Assembly (NCBI GenBank): GCA_020725555.1 | Contig: DYEU01000003.1 | Span: 1-64,000, forward strand | Reading direction: 5' to 3' | Length of the DNA: 64,000 bases | Source of the DNA: Desulfatibacillum sp. | Lineage (GTDB): Bacteria; Desulfobacterota; Desulfobacteria; Desulfobacterales; SpSt-501 | Shown: piece after piece, positions 41,187 through 49,828 of the stretch | How the letters are laid out: the number at the start of each line of letters is the position of its first letter | Position numbering within the stretch: the first letter of the stretch is position 1 | Notes under the pieces: generated by a model | Database searches by the model: none | What the model was told of the DNA's origin: nothing | What the model saw: the letters and a program-made list of their open reading frames with translations, nothing else | Position numbers and translations under genes: made by a program

Positions 41187-42719
41187 ATGATCCTGATCAT
41201 CGACTTCGGCTCCCAGTACAACCAGCTCATCGCGCGCCGCGTCCGCGAGCAGCAGGTCTTCTGCCGCATCGAGCCCCCCTCGATTTCGCTCGAGGCCGTC
41301 CGCGGGCTGGCGCCCGAGGGGATCATCCTCTCCGGCGGGCCGGCAAGCGTCACCGAGGAAAAGAGCCCCCGCTGCGACCCCGGGATCTTCGAGCTGGGCG
41401 TTCCCGTGCTGGGCATCTGCTACGGGATGCAGTTCATGGTGGACGCCCTGGGCGGACGCGTGGCGGCCGCCCGCAAGCGCGAATACGGCTTCGCCGAGCT
41501 CACCCGCATCGATTCCGCCGACCCCCTCTTTCGCGGGCTGAAGGCCCCCCGGACCTGCTGGATGAGCCACGGCGACTCGATTGCGCGTCTGCCGTCCGGC
41601 TTTCGCATCACCGCGGCGACGGCGAACACGCCGGTGGCCGCCGCCGCGGACCGGAAGCGGCGTCTTTTCGGCGTCCAGTTCCATCCCGAGGTCGCCCACA
41701 CCCCCCAGGGCAGGATCATCCTGCGGAATTTCCTCTTCGGCGTCTGCGGCTGCCGCCGCAGCTGGACCATGAAGTCCTTCATCCGCCAGGCCGTGGACGA
41801 AATCCGCCGCACGGCGGGCGAGGGCCGGGTCATCCTGGGCCTGAGCGGCGGGGTGGACTCCACGGTCACGGCCGTGCTCCTCCACCGGGCGCTGGGAAAC
41901 CGCCTGACCTGCATCTTCGTCGACAACGGGCTGCTCCGCGAAGGGGAGGCCGACCGGCTGAAAGAGCTCTTCGCCCGCCACCTGCACATCCGCGTCCGCT
42001 TCGTGAACGCCGCGCGCCGCTTCCTCAAGGCCCTCTCCGGCGTCTCCGACCCCGAGCGCAAGCGCAAGATCATCGGCCGCGTCTTCCTCGAGGTGTTCGA
42101 GGCCGAGGCCCGGCGCATCCGCGGCGTGGAGTTCCTCGCCCAGGGGACCCTCTACCCGGACGTGATCGAATCGATGTCGGCCTACGGCGGCCCCTCCTCG
42201 GTGATCAAATCCCACCACAACGTCGGCGGCCTGCCCCGGCGCATGCGGCTCAAGCTGATCGAGCCGCTGCGGCATCTGTTCAAGGACGAGGTGCGCCGTC
42301 TCGGCCGGGAACTCGGGCTGCCCGCGGAGCTCATCTGGCGACAGCCCTTCCCCGGGCCCGGTCTGGGGATCCGGGTGATCGGCGAGATCACGGCCCGCCG
42401 CCTGCAGATCCTGCGCGCCGTCGACCGCATTTTGCTCGAGGAAATCAAGGCCGCCGGCTGGTACCGGCGGCTGTGGCAGGCCTTCGCCGTGCTTCTCCCC
42501 GTGAAGACCGTGGGCGTGATGGGCGATGCCCGGACCTACGAGTACATCGCCGCGATCCGCGCCGTGACCAGCCGCGACGCCATGACGGCCGACTGGGCGC
42601 GCCTGCCGCAGGCGTTCCTCGCCCGCGTCTCCAACCGCATCATCAACGAGGTGAGCGGCGTCAACCGCGTCGTCTACGACATCAGCTCCAAGCCGCCCAG
42701 CACGATCGAGTGGGAGTGA
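41187..42719 (+). CDS. guaA: GMP synthase (glutamine-hydrolysing)
   Basis: 510 residues. The N-terminal class I amidotransferase starts [21 protein letters not shown], has the nucleophile in [11 protein letters not shown] and the His-Glu pair in [12 protein letters not shown]. The ATP-pyrophosphatase domain has [15 protein letters not shown], then [14 protein letters not shown] and [10 protein letters not shown]. The dimerisation domain ends PPSTIEWE, the family C terminus. It aminates XMP to GMP. The start is preceded by GGGGAACG. Ten bases downstream begins an uncharacterised coiled-coil membrane gene. Confidence 0.97.
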   Translation: MILIIDFGSQYNQLIARRVREQQVFCRIEPPSISLEAVRGLAPEGIILSGGPASVTEEKSPRCDPGIFELGVPVLGICYGMQFMVDALGGRVAAARKREYGFAELTRIDSADPLFRGLKAPRTCWMSHGDSIARLPSGFRITAATANTPVAAAADRKRRLFGVQFHPEVAHTPQGRIILRNFLFGVCGCRRSWTMKSFIRQAVDEIRRTAGEGRVILGLSGGVDSTVTAVLLHRALGNRLTCIFVDNGLLREGEADRLKELFARHLHIRVRFVNAARRFLKALSGVSDPERKRKIIGRVFLEVFEAEARRIRGVEFLAQGTLYPDVIESMSAYGGPSSVIKSHHNVGGLPRRMRLKLIEPLRHLFKDEVRRLGRELGLPAELIWRQPFPGPGLGIRVIGEITARRLQILRAVDRILLEEIKAAGWYRRLWQAFAVLLPVKTVGVMGDARTYEYIAAIRAVTSRDAMTADWARLPQAFLARVSNRIINEVSGVNRVVYDISSKPPSTIEWE

Positions 42720-42729
42720 GCCCCGGACG

Positions 42730-43626
42730 ATGAGCGACAGCGATCGATTCCGCTTTGACCTGAGCGACGAGGAGGAGCCGCGCGATTTCCTCCTGGAGGA
42801 GGAGCGCGACCGGCGCATCGCGCGCCTCGACCGCCGGGTGAGCCTGCTTATGATCCTCCTGCCGCTCCTCTTGGCGATCGCCTTTTACGCGGCCTGGCAG
42901 GACTTAAACGAGCGCTTCCCGCGGCCCGCGACGACCGCAGAAAGCCCTCTCGAGCGCCTTTCCGCCGAGACGGCGGAACTCCGGGCCCGGCTCGAAGAGC
43001 GGCTGCCGGCCCTCGAGAAACAGCTGGCCGAACAGCGCGAAGTGTTCTCGCGCGAGCTGCCGCTCATGCAGGAGGCGGTCCGCAAGGCGGTGTCCGCCGC
43101 CGAAAAGGCCGACGCCACGAAAGCCGACAAGAAAGATCTGGCCGAGGCCGTCGCCCGCATCGAGGCGGCGCTCGAGGCCCTGCGCCGGGATCTGCAGACC
43201 CAGGGCGGGGAGATCAAGGCCCTGTCGCCTTTCCGGGAGGAGCTGGGCGCCGCGCGCTCCCTGCGCGAGGAGCTGCAGGGGCTCGCCGAGCGCCAGCGGT
43301 CCCTGGAAAACCGCCTTGGGAAAGACCTCACCGCGATCGCGGGCTTCATCGAGCGTTCCAAGACCGACCTCGACAAGATCAAGACCGAGATCGCCGACCT
43401 CAAAGGCCACAAGCTCGACCGCGAAACCCTGGAACTCGAAAACCTCAAGACCAAGCGTCTCTACCAGATCGCACTCGAGCAGGAGGTCGCGCGGCTCGAA
43501 AAGAGCATCAACGCCCTGCAGCGCCGCATCGACCAGGTCGAACGCGCCCTCGGCGCGCCCCGCTCGCGCTCCGCCCCGGGGCTCCCCCCGCTCACGGGCG
43601 ACATCCAGGAAAAGCCTCTCGACTGA
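42730..43626 (+). CDS. Membrane-anchored coiled-coil protein of unknown function
   Basis: 298 residues. A short acidic cytoplasmic N terminus (DLSDEEEPRDFLLEEERD) is followed by one membrane helix (about residues 37-57, LLMILLPLLLAIAFYAAW). A long, highly charged coiled coil then runs from about 65 to 285 with repeated Leu/Ala-Glu-Lys heptads. No enzymatic motif is present. By its N-in topology the coil would be periplasmic and could act as a spacer, tether or scaffold. It is co-directional with guaA (10-base gap) and larB (58-base gap). I do not recognise a family. Confidence 0.8.
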   Translation: MSDSDRFRFDLSDEEEPRDFLLEEERDRRIARLDRRVSLLMILLPLLLAIAFYAAWQDLNERFPRPATTAESPLERLSAETAELRARLEERLPALEKQLAEQREVFSRELPLMQEAVRKAVSAAEKADATKADKKDLAEAVARIEAALEALRRDLQTQGGEIKALSPFREELGAARSLREELQGLAERQRSLENRLGKDLTAIAGFIERSKTDLDKIKTEIADLKGHKLDRETLELENLKTKRLYQIALEQEVARLEKSINALQRRIDQVERALGAPRSRSAPGLPPLTGDIQEKPLD

Positions 43627-43684
43627 AACCCGGCGCCGGCCGCTTGCGAAAGCAGGGCGCGGCGCCTCCCCGGCATGACCGAGA

Positions 43685-44434
43685 ATGAACGAAAGGACGA
43701 TCACCGATCTGCTGGAGGGGGTCGCCCGGGGGGAGATCTCCCCGGCGGCGGCCCTGGCACGACTGCGGCACCTCGCCTGCGAGGATCTCGGCTACGCGCA
43801 CGTCGACCACCACCGCAGCCTGCGCCAGGGGTTCCCGGAGGTCATCTTCGGCGAGGGAAAGAGCGCCGAGCAGATCGCCGGCATCTTCGAGAGCCTCGCC
43901 GCGCGGGAACCGGTGATCCTCGTCACCCGCCTCGACCCCGAGAAGGCCCGCCTCCTGACCGAGCGCTATCCGCGGGCGGTCTACCACGCCGAGGCGCGCA
44001 TGCTGGTGTGGGAAAACCCGCCCCTTCCCGTGCGGGGGCGCGGCACCATCCTGGTCGTGGCCGCGGGGACCTCCGACCTCCCGGTCGCGCTCGAGGCCTA
44101 CCACACGGCGCGGGCCATGGGAAACCGCGTGGACCAGGTGATCGACGTCGGCGTGGCCGGGATCCACCGTCTCTTCCGCCACCGCGAGGCGCTCGAAAAC
44201 GCCCAGGTCCTGATCGTCGTGGCCGGCATGGAGGGCGCCCTGCCCAGCGTCGTCGGCGGGCTGGTGGCGCGGCCCGTCATCGCCGTACCGACGAGCGTGG
44301 GCTACGGCGCGAACTTCGGGGGCCTGACAGCCCTCTTCGCCATGCTGAACAGCTGCAGCGCCAACGTGGCCGTGGTCAACATCAACAACGGCTTCGGGGC
44401 CGGCTTCGTCGCGGCGATGATCAACCGGCCCTGA
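43685..44434 (+). CDS. larB: LarB: pyridinium-3,5-biscarboxylic acid mononucleotide synthase
   Basis: 249 residues. LarB carboxylates nicotinic acid adenine dinucleotide, the first step to the nickel-pincer cofactor of lactate racemase. The PurE-like half begins ILVVAAGTSDLPVALEAYHTA and has VDVGVAGIHRL-like sequence, VVAGMEGALPSVVGGL and PTSVGYGANFGGL, then NVAVVNINNGFGAGFVAA at the end. The N terminus (LGYAHVDHHRSLRQGFPEVIFGEGK) is specific to LarB. No larA, larC or larE is nearby, so the rest of the cofactor route, or a different LarA-family enzyme, must be elsewhere. Confidence 0.93.
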   Translation: MNERTITDLLEGVARGEISPAAALARLRHLACEDLGYAHVDHHRSLRQGFPEVIFGEGKSAEQIAGIFESLAAREPVILVTRLDPEKARLLTERYPRAVYHAEARMLVWENPPLPVRGRGTILVVAAGTSDLPVALEAYHTARAMGNRVDQVIDVGVAGIHRLFRHREALENAQVLIVVAGMEGALPSVVGGLVARPVIAVPTSVGYGANFGGLTALFAMLNSCSANVAVVNINNGFGAGFVAAMINRP

Positions 44435-44475
44435 GCGGCTCGCCGGCCCGGCCGGCCGCGGGGGAAGGAACGCCG

Positions 44476-44832
44476 ATGGAAGCACGGGAAGCGATTTTCG
44501 CCTATTCCCAGAGCGAAAAGGCCAAGGCGGGGCTGCTCATGGTGGCCCAGCTGCTGGAGGTCTACCAGGGGATCCCGGAACACGAACAGCACGGGCTCGA
44601 ACGGTTCCTGCGACCGCTGATCGGCATGATCGCCAGCGAAATCCAGCTCGCCCGGCGGATCGCCCCCGCCGATTCCTGGACGGGGATCGAACGCAGCCTC
44701 AACACGGCCCTCGTGATGATGAACTCCGGCGTCCCTGCCGAGGCCGGCTGGCACATCGTGCAGGCGATCAGCGGGGCGACGACCATCGGCCAGCGGGCCA
44801 TGGAACGGCTGCAGGAGCTCAGGCTGCTCTGA
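44476..44832 (+). CDS. Small all-helical protein of unknown function
   Basis: 118 residues from the ATG at 44476, with GGGGAAGGA eight bases upstream. It is predicted all-helical: AREAIFAYSQSEKAKAGLLMV, LERFLRPLIGMIASEIQLARR and WHIVQAISGATTIGQRAMERL. No signal peptide or metal motif is seen. The gap to larB is 41 bases. I do not recognise the family; a small cytoplasmic partner protein is the most that can be said. Confidence 0.7.
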   Translation: MEAREAIFAYSQSEKAKAGLLMVAQLLEVYQGIPEHEQHGLERFLRPLIGMIASEIQLARRIAPADSWTGIERSLNTALVMMNSGVPAEAGWHIVQAISGATTIGQRAMERLQELRLL

Positions 44833-44874
44833 GGGCGGCCTCCGGGGGGAGAGCCCCGCTTTTCGGCGGCCAGG

Positions 44875-45399
44875 TCAGGAGCCCGGCGCAAGAACCGGGC
44901 CGCGGCGGATGGGCTCGGCGGCGAGCCGGCGACAGGCCTCGAGCTCCGCGGAAAGCACGGCCAGGAACCCCTCGCTTGGGGCGGCGTTGAGCGTCCGCAG
45001 GCGAAGCAAATCGTCCTGCAGCCGGCCGCGGTGGAAGCCCAGCGCAAGGCGCGCGCCGCGGAGGGCGGCGAGGCGCTCGTCCATCGCCTCGGCGTATGCC
45101 GCGATTTCCCGCGCCAGCTGCCCCCCCCAGCGCTCGCCCTCGGGGCGGGCGGCCGCGTTCCGCGCCGCGGGCCCGAGGCCCCACTCGGCGCCGAGGCGCA
45201 GGATCTCGGTTTTTTTCTCCGCGATGAGCGCCTCCCTCTGGCGCAGGAGCTGCTCGACCGCGTCGATCGCGCCGAGCGCCTCCTGAAGCGCGGCTTCGTC
45301 GACCCCCGCGCCGGCTGAAGGAACCGCGGGAAGAACGACACCCGCGCAGAGGGCTGCAAGCAGCCAAACCAGCGAGCGCTTTTCGCAAAGCCTGCTCAC
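44875..45399 (-). CDS. Exported helical protein of unknown function
   Basis: 174 residues. A signal peptide (MSRLCEKRSLVWLLAALCAG, cleaved near residue 30) precedes alpha-helical, Glu/Arg/Leu-rich sequence with coiled-coil character (AALQEALGAIDAVEQLLRQR, EIAAYAEAMDERLAALRG). It starts three bases after the stop of the longer upstream gene, so the two form an operon and probably a periplasmic complex. No family recognised. Confidence 0.72.
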   Translation of the reverse strand: MSRLCEKRSLVWLLAALCAGVVLPAVPSAGAGVDEAALQEALGAIDAVEQLLRQREALIAEKKTEILRLGAEWGLGPAARNAAARPEGERWGGQLAREIAAYAEAMDERLAALRGARLALGFHRGRLQDDLLRLRTLNAAPSEGFLAVLSAELEACRRLAAEPIRRGPVLAPGS

Positions 45400-45402
45400 G
45401 GC

Positions 45403-46908
45403 TCAGCCTCCCGCCTGCGGCCCGCCCGCGGCCCCCCGAGCCGCGGGCGATCCACCGCCGCCCCCAACGGCCCGCACCGCCGCGGGAAGGCGAAGGGTCC
45501 TCCCCCGGCGCTCCCAGCCAAGCAGCGGATCGACCCCGGCCGGGCCCTTCAGCCCCATGAGCTCGAGCTCGGCGCCCGGCCATTCGCCAAGCTCGCGCGC
45601 GCTTTCCTCGGACAGCTGGCCAAGGCCGTTCAGCGAAAGACGCCTGCCTTGCCACGAGGCGAGAGCCCGGGCGATCTCCGGCGGGAGGCTTTGCAGGCCG
45701 TTCAGGCACAACCAGTCGCCGCGCCAGGCGGCAAGCCTTGCCGCCGCCTCCGGCCGGATGCGCCGCACGCCGGTGAGAAACAGGTCCGCCGCTGGCGATT
45801 CCGCAAGGCAGCGGGCCGCCCGCAGGGTGAGGCTCGACAGTTCTGCCGCGCGTCCCAGGTCGCCCGCGCAGATCTCGGCGGCGATCGCCAGATCGCGCCT
45901 CCGTTCCGGGGAGAGATCCGCGGTCTTGGCCTTTTCCACAAGCTCGCGGCGGATGGCCTCGAGGGGCGGCCGATGGGGCTCCTCGGCCGGCGGACGCATG
46001 AGCATCTCTTCCCCGGCGGCGAGAGCGCGGTCGATCTCGGGGAAGCGGAGGGCCGGGTCGGTTGCGGCAAAAAGCCCCTGGAGCGTTTTCTCGAGAAGCG
46101 CCCGCCGTTTCAGGAAGAGCAACTCTTCGGCCGCGCGCTCCAGGGCGGAGATCGCCCTGCCGAGGCCGTCGCGTCCGGCCGCGCGGCGCTGGAGATTCTC
46201 GACCAGGAGGGCAAGGGCGCGCTCCCGCTGGCGCCGCTCCATAAGCGTCCCCCCCTCCTCGCGCAGAAGCGGAAGGGCTTCCTCCTCGAGCTCGAGGACC
46301 CCGTAGGCGTACTCGGCCTGGAGCCGCCTAAGCGCGACGCGCTTGGCTTCGAGACGGACGCGCAAGGCGTCGATCTCGCGGAGGCGGGATTCCAGAGCCC
46401 ACCATTCGGGCGGGATGGCGCCTTCGGGCGCGGGGGCAGGCGGTGGGGCCGAAGCGGGCGCCCCGGGGGCGAGTGCCGCAGCCGTCTCCGCCCCGCCGCC
46501 CGGCGCGGGCGCCGGGGGCAAAAAGCGGCGGCCGGCCACCGCGGCGAGCGCAAGAAGGGCAATGACGAAAACCGCCCCCGCGATCCAGGCCCATCGGCGG
46601 CGAGGGGGGTGGAGGCGGGCGGCTGCCGCCGTCCCGGGGCCCTCGACCGGTGTTTCCTGCGCTTCCTCCGTCGACCCGGGGCCTTCGGCGGGTGGCGGTT
46701 CCCCGGCGTTCACCTGCCCGGGCTCCGGCGCAGGCGGGGCGGCCCCGCCCTCTGGGGAGGCGCCCTCCCCGCCCGGCAGATCGCGCAACTCCCCCGCCTC
46801 AAGCCCCTGAAAGGGTGCTTCCTCCTCCGGGCCCTTCCCGGGCCGCGATATCGGATCCGCTTCGGCCACGCCGTTGTTCCCCGCCTTGTAGGCCGTCTCC
46901 GGCTGCAT
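45403..46908 (-). CDS. Membrane protein with periplasmic coiled coil and 24-residue leucine-type repeats
   Basis: 501 residues. Residues 1-105 are Glu/Pro/Gly-rich and disordered. A membrane helix (WAWIAGAVFVIALLALAAVAG) lies near residues 108-128 and a Pro/Ala linker follows. A helical region spans about 160-370. Residues 374-469 contain four tandem 24-residue units, then a Gly/Ala tail. The repeat lines up as ADLFLTGVRRI.., DWLCLNGLQSL.., RRLSLNGLGQL.., AELELMGLKGP.., each followed by a helix ending in W(x)G. This resembles the leucine-rich-like repeats of large planctomycete/verrucomicrobial proteins. The long disordered cytoplasmic segment may be a signalling input. Function unknown. Confidence 0.78.
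   Translation of the reverse strand: MQPETAYKAGNNGVAEADPISRPGKGPEEEAPFQGLEAGELRDLPGGEGASPEGGAAPPAPEPGQVNAGEPPPAEGPGSTEEAQETPVEGPGTAAAARLHPPRRRWAWIAGAVFVIALLALAAVAGRRFLPPAPAPGGGAETAAALAPGAPASAPPPAPAPEGAIPPEWWALESRLREIDALRVRLEAKRVALRRLQAEYAYGVLELEEEALPLLREEGGTLMERRQRERALALLVENLQRRAAGRDGLGRAISALERAAEELLFLKRRALLEKTLQGLFAATDPALRFPEIDRALAAGEEMLMRPPAEEPHRPPLEAIRRELVEKAKTADLSPERRRDLAIAAEICAGDLGRAAELSSLTLRAARCLAESPAADLFLTGVRRIRPEAAARLAAWRGDWLCLNGLQSLPPEIARALASWQGRRLSLNGLGQLSEESARELGEWPGAELELMGLKGPAGVDPLLGWERRGRTLRLPAAVRAVGGGGGSPAARGAAGGPQAGG
45502..45789 (-). repeat. Four 24-codon tandem repeats in the 501-residue membrane protein
   Basis: Exactly 72-base units encode strand-turn-helix modules with the pattern xxLxLxGLxxLxxExARxLAxWxG. 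Units two and three are most alike; units one and four are more diverged. They lie directly before the glycine-rich tail. Confidence 0.75.
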
Positions 46909-47026
46909 GGTCTTCTTCTGAAGCTATATCGGCCCTTTCCGGCCGGGCTTGAAGGCGGCGGGCTCCGGCGGGCGGCCAGGGCGCGTCAAGGGGGCGGATG
47001 CCGTCCGGAGCGGACGTGGGAAAGGC

Positions 47027-48955
47027 TCAGAGGGCGCGGCCCAGCTCGTCCGCCTCGGCCGTGATCTCGAGCAGGGTGCGCGGCTCCTTGGCGTCCCCGA
47101 GGAGATGGTAGCGCACCCCAAGCCGGTTGAGCAGGCCGGTCAAGCCGCGCTCGGGCCGGAAACCCTGGGCGATCACGAGATCGCGAAAGCCCTCGAGGAG
47201 ACCGCTTCCGCCGTCGTGGTCGAAGAGAATGCCTTCCGGGGGAAAGCCGCGGATGACGGCGTTTCTGTAGAGCCTCACCCCGGCTTCGGCAAGCCGTCGG
47301 CGTAGCGAGGTGCGGTCGTTCGGGGCAAGCTCCGGGGCGAAGCGCCCCTCCCCGAGCACGGCGACCTCGCGCCCCGTCGCGGCCAGGAAATCGGCGGTCA
47401 CCATGCCGGCCTGGTCCGAGCCGAGGACGGCCACGCGCCCGCCCGGCACGACCTCCCCCCGGAGCACCTCGAGGACCGTGGCCAGCGCCAGCCCGGAGTC
47501 GAAGAGGCCCGGGATCTCGGGGATCCGCGGGTTTGCGCCCGTCGCCGCCACGACCTCGTCGGGGGCGATCCCGCGGATCAAGGCCTCATCCACCGGGCTT
47601 CCGAGGCGGATTTCGACCCCGAGACCTCGCAGCTCCGCAAGGAGGAATTCGACCAGCTCCCAGAGCTCCTGCCTGCCGGGCGGTCGGCTTGCCTCGCGGA
47701 GCGCCCCGCCGGGGTGATCGCGGCCTTCGGCCACGATCACCTGGTGTCCGCGCAGGGCGAGCACCCGCGCGCAGGCGAGCCCCGCCGGGCCGGCGCCGGC
47801 AACGAGGATCTTCTTCGGCGAGGCCGCCCGGGGGGATGCCCGTTCGAGGAGGTATTCCCGGCCGAGCTCGGGGTTCATGACGCAGGTCGCCTCCTGCAGG
47901 GCGAGCACGCTTTCGATGCATCCCCGGCAGCAGCCGATGCAGGGACGGATCTCCTCAAGCCGCCCCTCCTTTGCCTTGCGGGCGAGCTCCGGGTCGACGA
48001 GGTGCGCCCGACCCATGGCGACGAGGTCGGCCCTGCCCTCGGCCAGGATGCGCTCGGCGAACAGCGGGTCCTTGATGCGGCCGACGGCGATCACCGGGAT
48101 GCGCACCGTCTTTTTGACCGCCTCCGCAAGATGGACAAAGAGGCCGCAAGGCTCATACATCGAGGGGATGGTGACCGGCATGGAGCCGTAAACGCCGGCG
48201 GAGACGTGCAGCCAGTCGGCGCCGGCCTCCTCGAGCCGAGGGGCGAGCCGCAGGGCCTCCTCCAGCCTCCAGCCGCCGGGGACGTAGTCCTCGCCGTTGA
48301 AGCGCACCCCCACCGGGAAATCCCGGCCGCAGCGCGCCTTGATCGCGGCCACGATCTCGAGCAGGAACCGGATGCGGTTTTCGAAGCTCCCCCCGTATGC
48401 GTCGCTGCGGCGGTTGGCGTTGGGGGCGAGGAATTCGCTGATCAGGTAGCCGTGCGCGGCGTGGATCTCGACGAGGTCGAACCCCGCTTCCTTCGCCCTC
48501 CGGGCGGCTTCGGCGTGACAGGCGACGAGATCGCGGATTTCCTCGAGGCCGAGCTCGCGCGGAACCCCCTTCACCACGGCAAGCGCCGGAAGCGGCGAGG
48601 GGGCGACCCGCCGGTCGTGGTAGGCCTGACGGCCGCCATGGAGGAGCTGCAGGCCGATCCGCGCCCCGAAACCCTGGACCGCTTGCGCGAGCGCCCGCAG
48701 GCCGGGAATGTAACGGTCGTCCCAGACGGGGGGCATCCGCGGGAGATCGAGGCCGTCGGGGTGAACGGCCCCGCCGCCGACGACGATCAGACCCGTTCCG
48801 GCGCGGGCGCGCGCGGCGAGGTAGGCGATGTGGCGCTCAGTGACGAAGCCCTGCTCGTCGACGCCGAAATTGACGCTCATCGGGGGCATGACGAGCCGGT
48901 TGCGGACTTCCATGGTCCCCAGGCGGACGGGGGAAAAGAGATGACGCAGGCGCAT
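47027..48955 (-). CDS. Fe-S flavin old-yellow-enzyme (NADH:flavin oxidoreductase / dienoyl-CoA reductase type)
   Basis: 642 residues. The N-terminal TIM barrel binds FMN (LFSPVRLGTMEVRNRLVMPPM, then GFDLVEIHAAHGYLISEFL and NRRSDAYGGSFENR). A 4Fe-4S motif CIGC-CRGC followed by ATCVMNP lies near residue 345. The C-terminal pyridine-nucleotide half has KKILVAGAGPAGLACARVLALRG and VAVLGSDQAGMVTADFLAA. This is the FadH/BaiCD/TMADH group that reduces enoates or aldehydes using NAD(P)H. The substrate cannot be told from sequence. GGGAGGTG sits six bases before the start. Confidence 0.92.
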   Translation of the reverse strand: MRLRHLFSPVRLGTMEVRNRLVMPPMSVNFGVDEQGFVTERHIAYLAARARAGTGLIVVGGGAVHPDGLDLPRMPPVWDDRYIPGLRALAQAVQGFGARIGLQLLHGGRQAYHDRRVAPSPLPALAVVKGVPRELGLEEIRDLVACHAEAARRAKEAGFDLVEIHAAHGYLISEFLAPNANRRSDAYGGSFENRIRFLLEIVAAIKARCGRDFPVGVRFNGEDYVPGGWRLEEALRLAPRLEEAGADWLHVSAGVYGSMPVTIPSMYEPCGLFVHLAEAVKKTVRIPVIAVGRIKDPLFAERILAEGRADLVAMGRAHLVDPELARKAKEGRLEEIRPCIGCCRGCIESVLALQEATCVMNPELGREYLLERASPRAASPKKILVAGAGPAGLACARVLALRGHQVIVAEGRDHPGGALREASRPPGRQELWELVEFLLAELRGLGVEIRLGSPVDEALIRGIAPDEVVAATGANPRIPEIPGLFDSGLALATVLEVLRGEVVPGGRVAVLGSDQAGMVTADFLAATGREVAVLGEGRFAPELAPNDRTSLRRRLAEAGVRLYRNAVIRGFPPEGILFDHDGGSGLLEGFRDLVIAQGFRPERGLTGLLNRLGVRYHLLGDAKEPRTLLEITAEADELGRAL

Positions 48956-49030
48956 GGCCGCACCTCCCCGGAGAGGCCCCCGGCTCGCTCAAGGGGGGGG
49001 CCGGCGGTGCACGAACCCTGAGAGCCGGCT

Positions 49031-49648
49031 TCAGGGCAGGAAAAGGCCGATCAGCGCGAGCAGCACGGCACGGAAGAGTCGGATGAGCGGGTCGAGCAGC
49101 CCCAACGCCAGCATAGCCAGCACGATGAAGAACCCGTAGCGCTCGAGGCGGATCAGCATTCGCTGCAGGGGCCCCGAAGAGAGGCCGATCAAGATCTTGG
49201 CACCGTCGAGCGGCGGGATCGGGATCAGGTTGAACGCGGCGAGCATGAGGTTCACGTGCGCCAGAATGTAAAGAAAAGGGGCGGCGACGCCTCCCGGCTG
49301 GAGCCAGCGTTGCAGGAAGAGCGCGACGAAGGCGACCGCGGTGTTGGCGGCGATGCCCGCGGCGGAAACCAGGATGAACCCCCGGCGCACGGGGTGGAGG
49401 TTCTGAACGACGACCGGTACCGGCCGCGCCCAGCCGAAGCCGAAGACGAAGAGCATGAGGGTCCCGATCGGGTCCAGGTGGCGAAGCGGGTTGAGGCTCA
49501 GGCGGCCGAGCCGCTGCGCCGTCGGGTCCCCCATGCGCAGGGCCACCCAGCCGTGGGCGAGCTCGTGGAGGATGATGGAGTAAAGAAGCGGGAACGCCAG
49601 CAGGGCGAAGGTCCAGGGGTCTTGGAGAAGAAGCCGGAAAAGTCCCAT
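49031..49648 (-). CDS. Site-2 protease-family (M50) membrane metalloprotease
   Basis: 205 residues, five to six membrane helices. The zinc site is IILHELAHGWVALRMGD (HExxH with helix). The third-ligand region is seen in LNLIPIPPLDGAKIL (NPxPxxDG type). LNPLRHLDPIGTLMLFVFGFGWARPVPV is characteristic of the compact rhomboid-like M50 branch without a PDZ domain. It may process membrane-anchored regulators, but partners are not evident. It is divergent from the metallo-beta-lactamase gene across a 180-base gap. Confidence 0.92.
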   Translation of the reverse strand: MGLFRLLLQDPWTFALLAFPLLYSIILHELAHGWVALRMGDPTAQRLGRLSLNPLRHLDPIGTLMLFVFGFGWARPVPVVVQNLHPVRRGFILVSAAGIAANTAVAFVALFLQRWLQPGGVAAPFLYILAHVNLMLAAFNLIPIPPLDGAKILIGLSSGPLQRMLIRLERYGFFIVLAMLALGLLDPLIRLFRAVLLALIGLFLP

Positions 49649-49700
49649 GAGTGGCGTGCCGTTTCCTTGTGGCGGCGAACAATGCCGTCCGCCCCGCGAT

Positions 49701-49788
49701 GGCGAAGACTACGATCGAACGGCGAAGACTGCAACCGCTTTCTGTGCCCGGCGGGCGGGTTGACGACGGGCCGAGCCGCCGTTAGGTT
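49701..49788 (+). promoter_or_regulatory. Direct repeat and promoter in the M50 / metallo-hydrolase gap
   Basis: GGCGAAGACT occurs at 49701-49710 and again at 49721-49730, a spacing of exactly 20 bases (about two helical turns). Thirty bases later TTGACG (49760-49765) and a weak TAGGTT (49783-49788) form a 17-base-spaced promoter for the hydrolase gene, whose AAGGAG ribosome site follows at 49815-49820. The repeats are placed like an activator site. Known consensus: none recognised. Confidence 0.4.
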
Positions 49789-49828
49789 GAAAGCCGAACG
49801 TCCTGCAGAACACGGAAGGAGAACGCTC

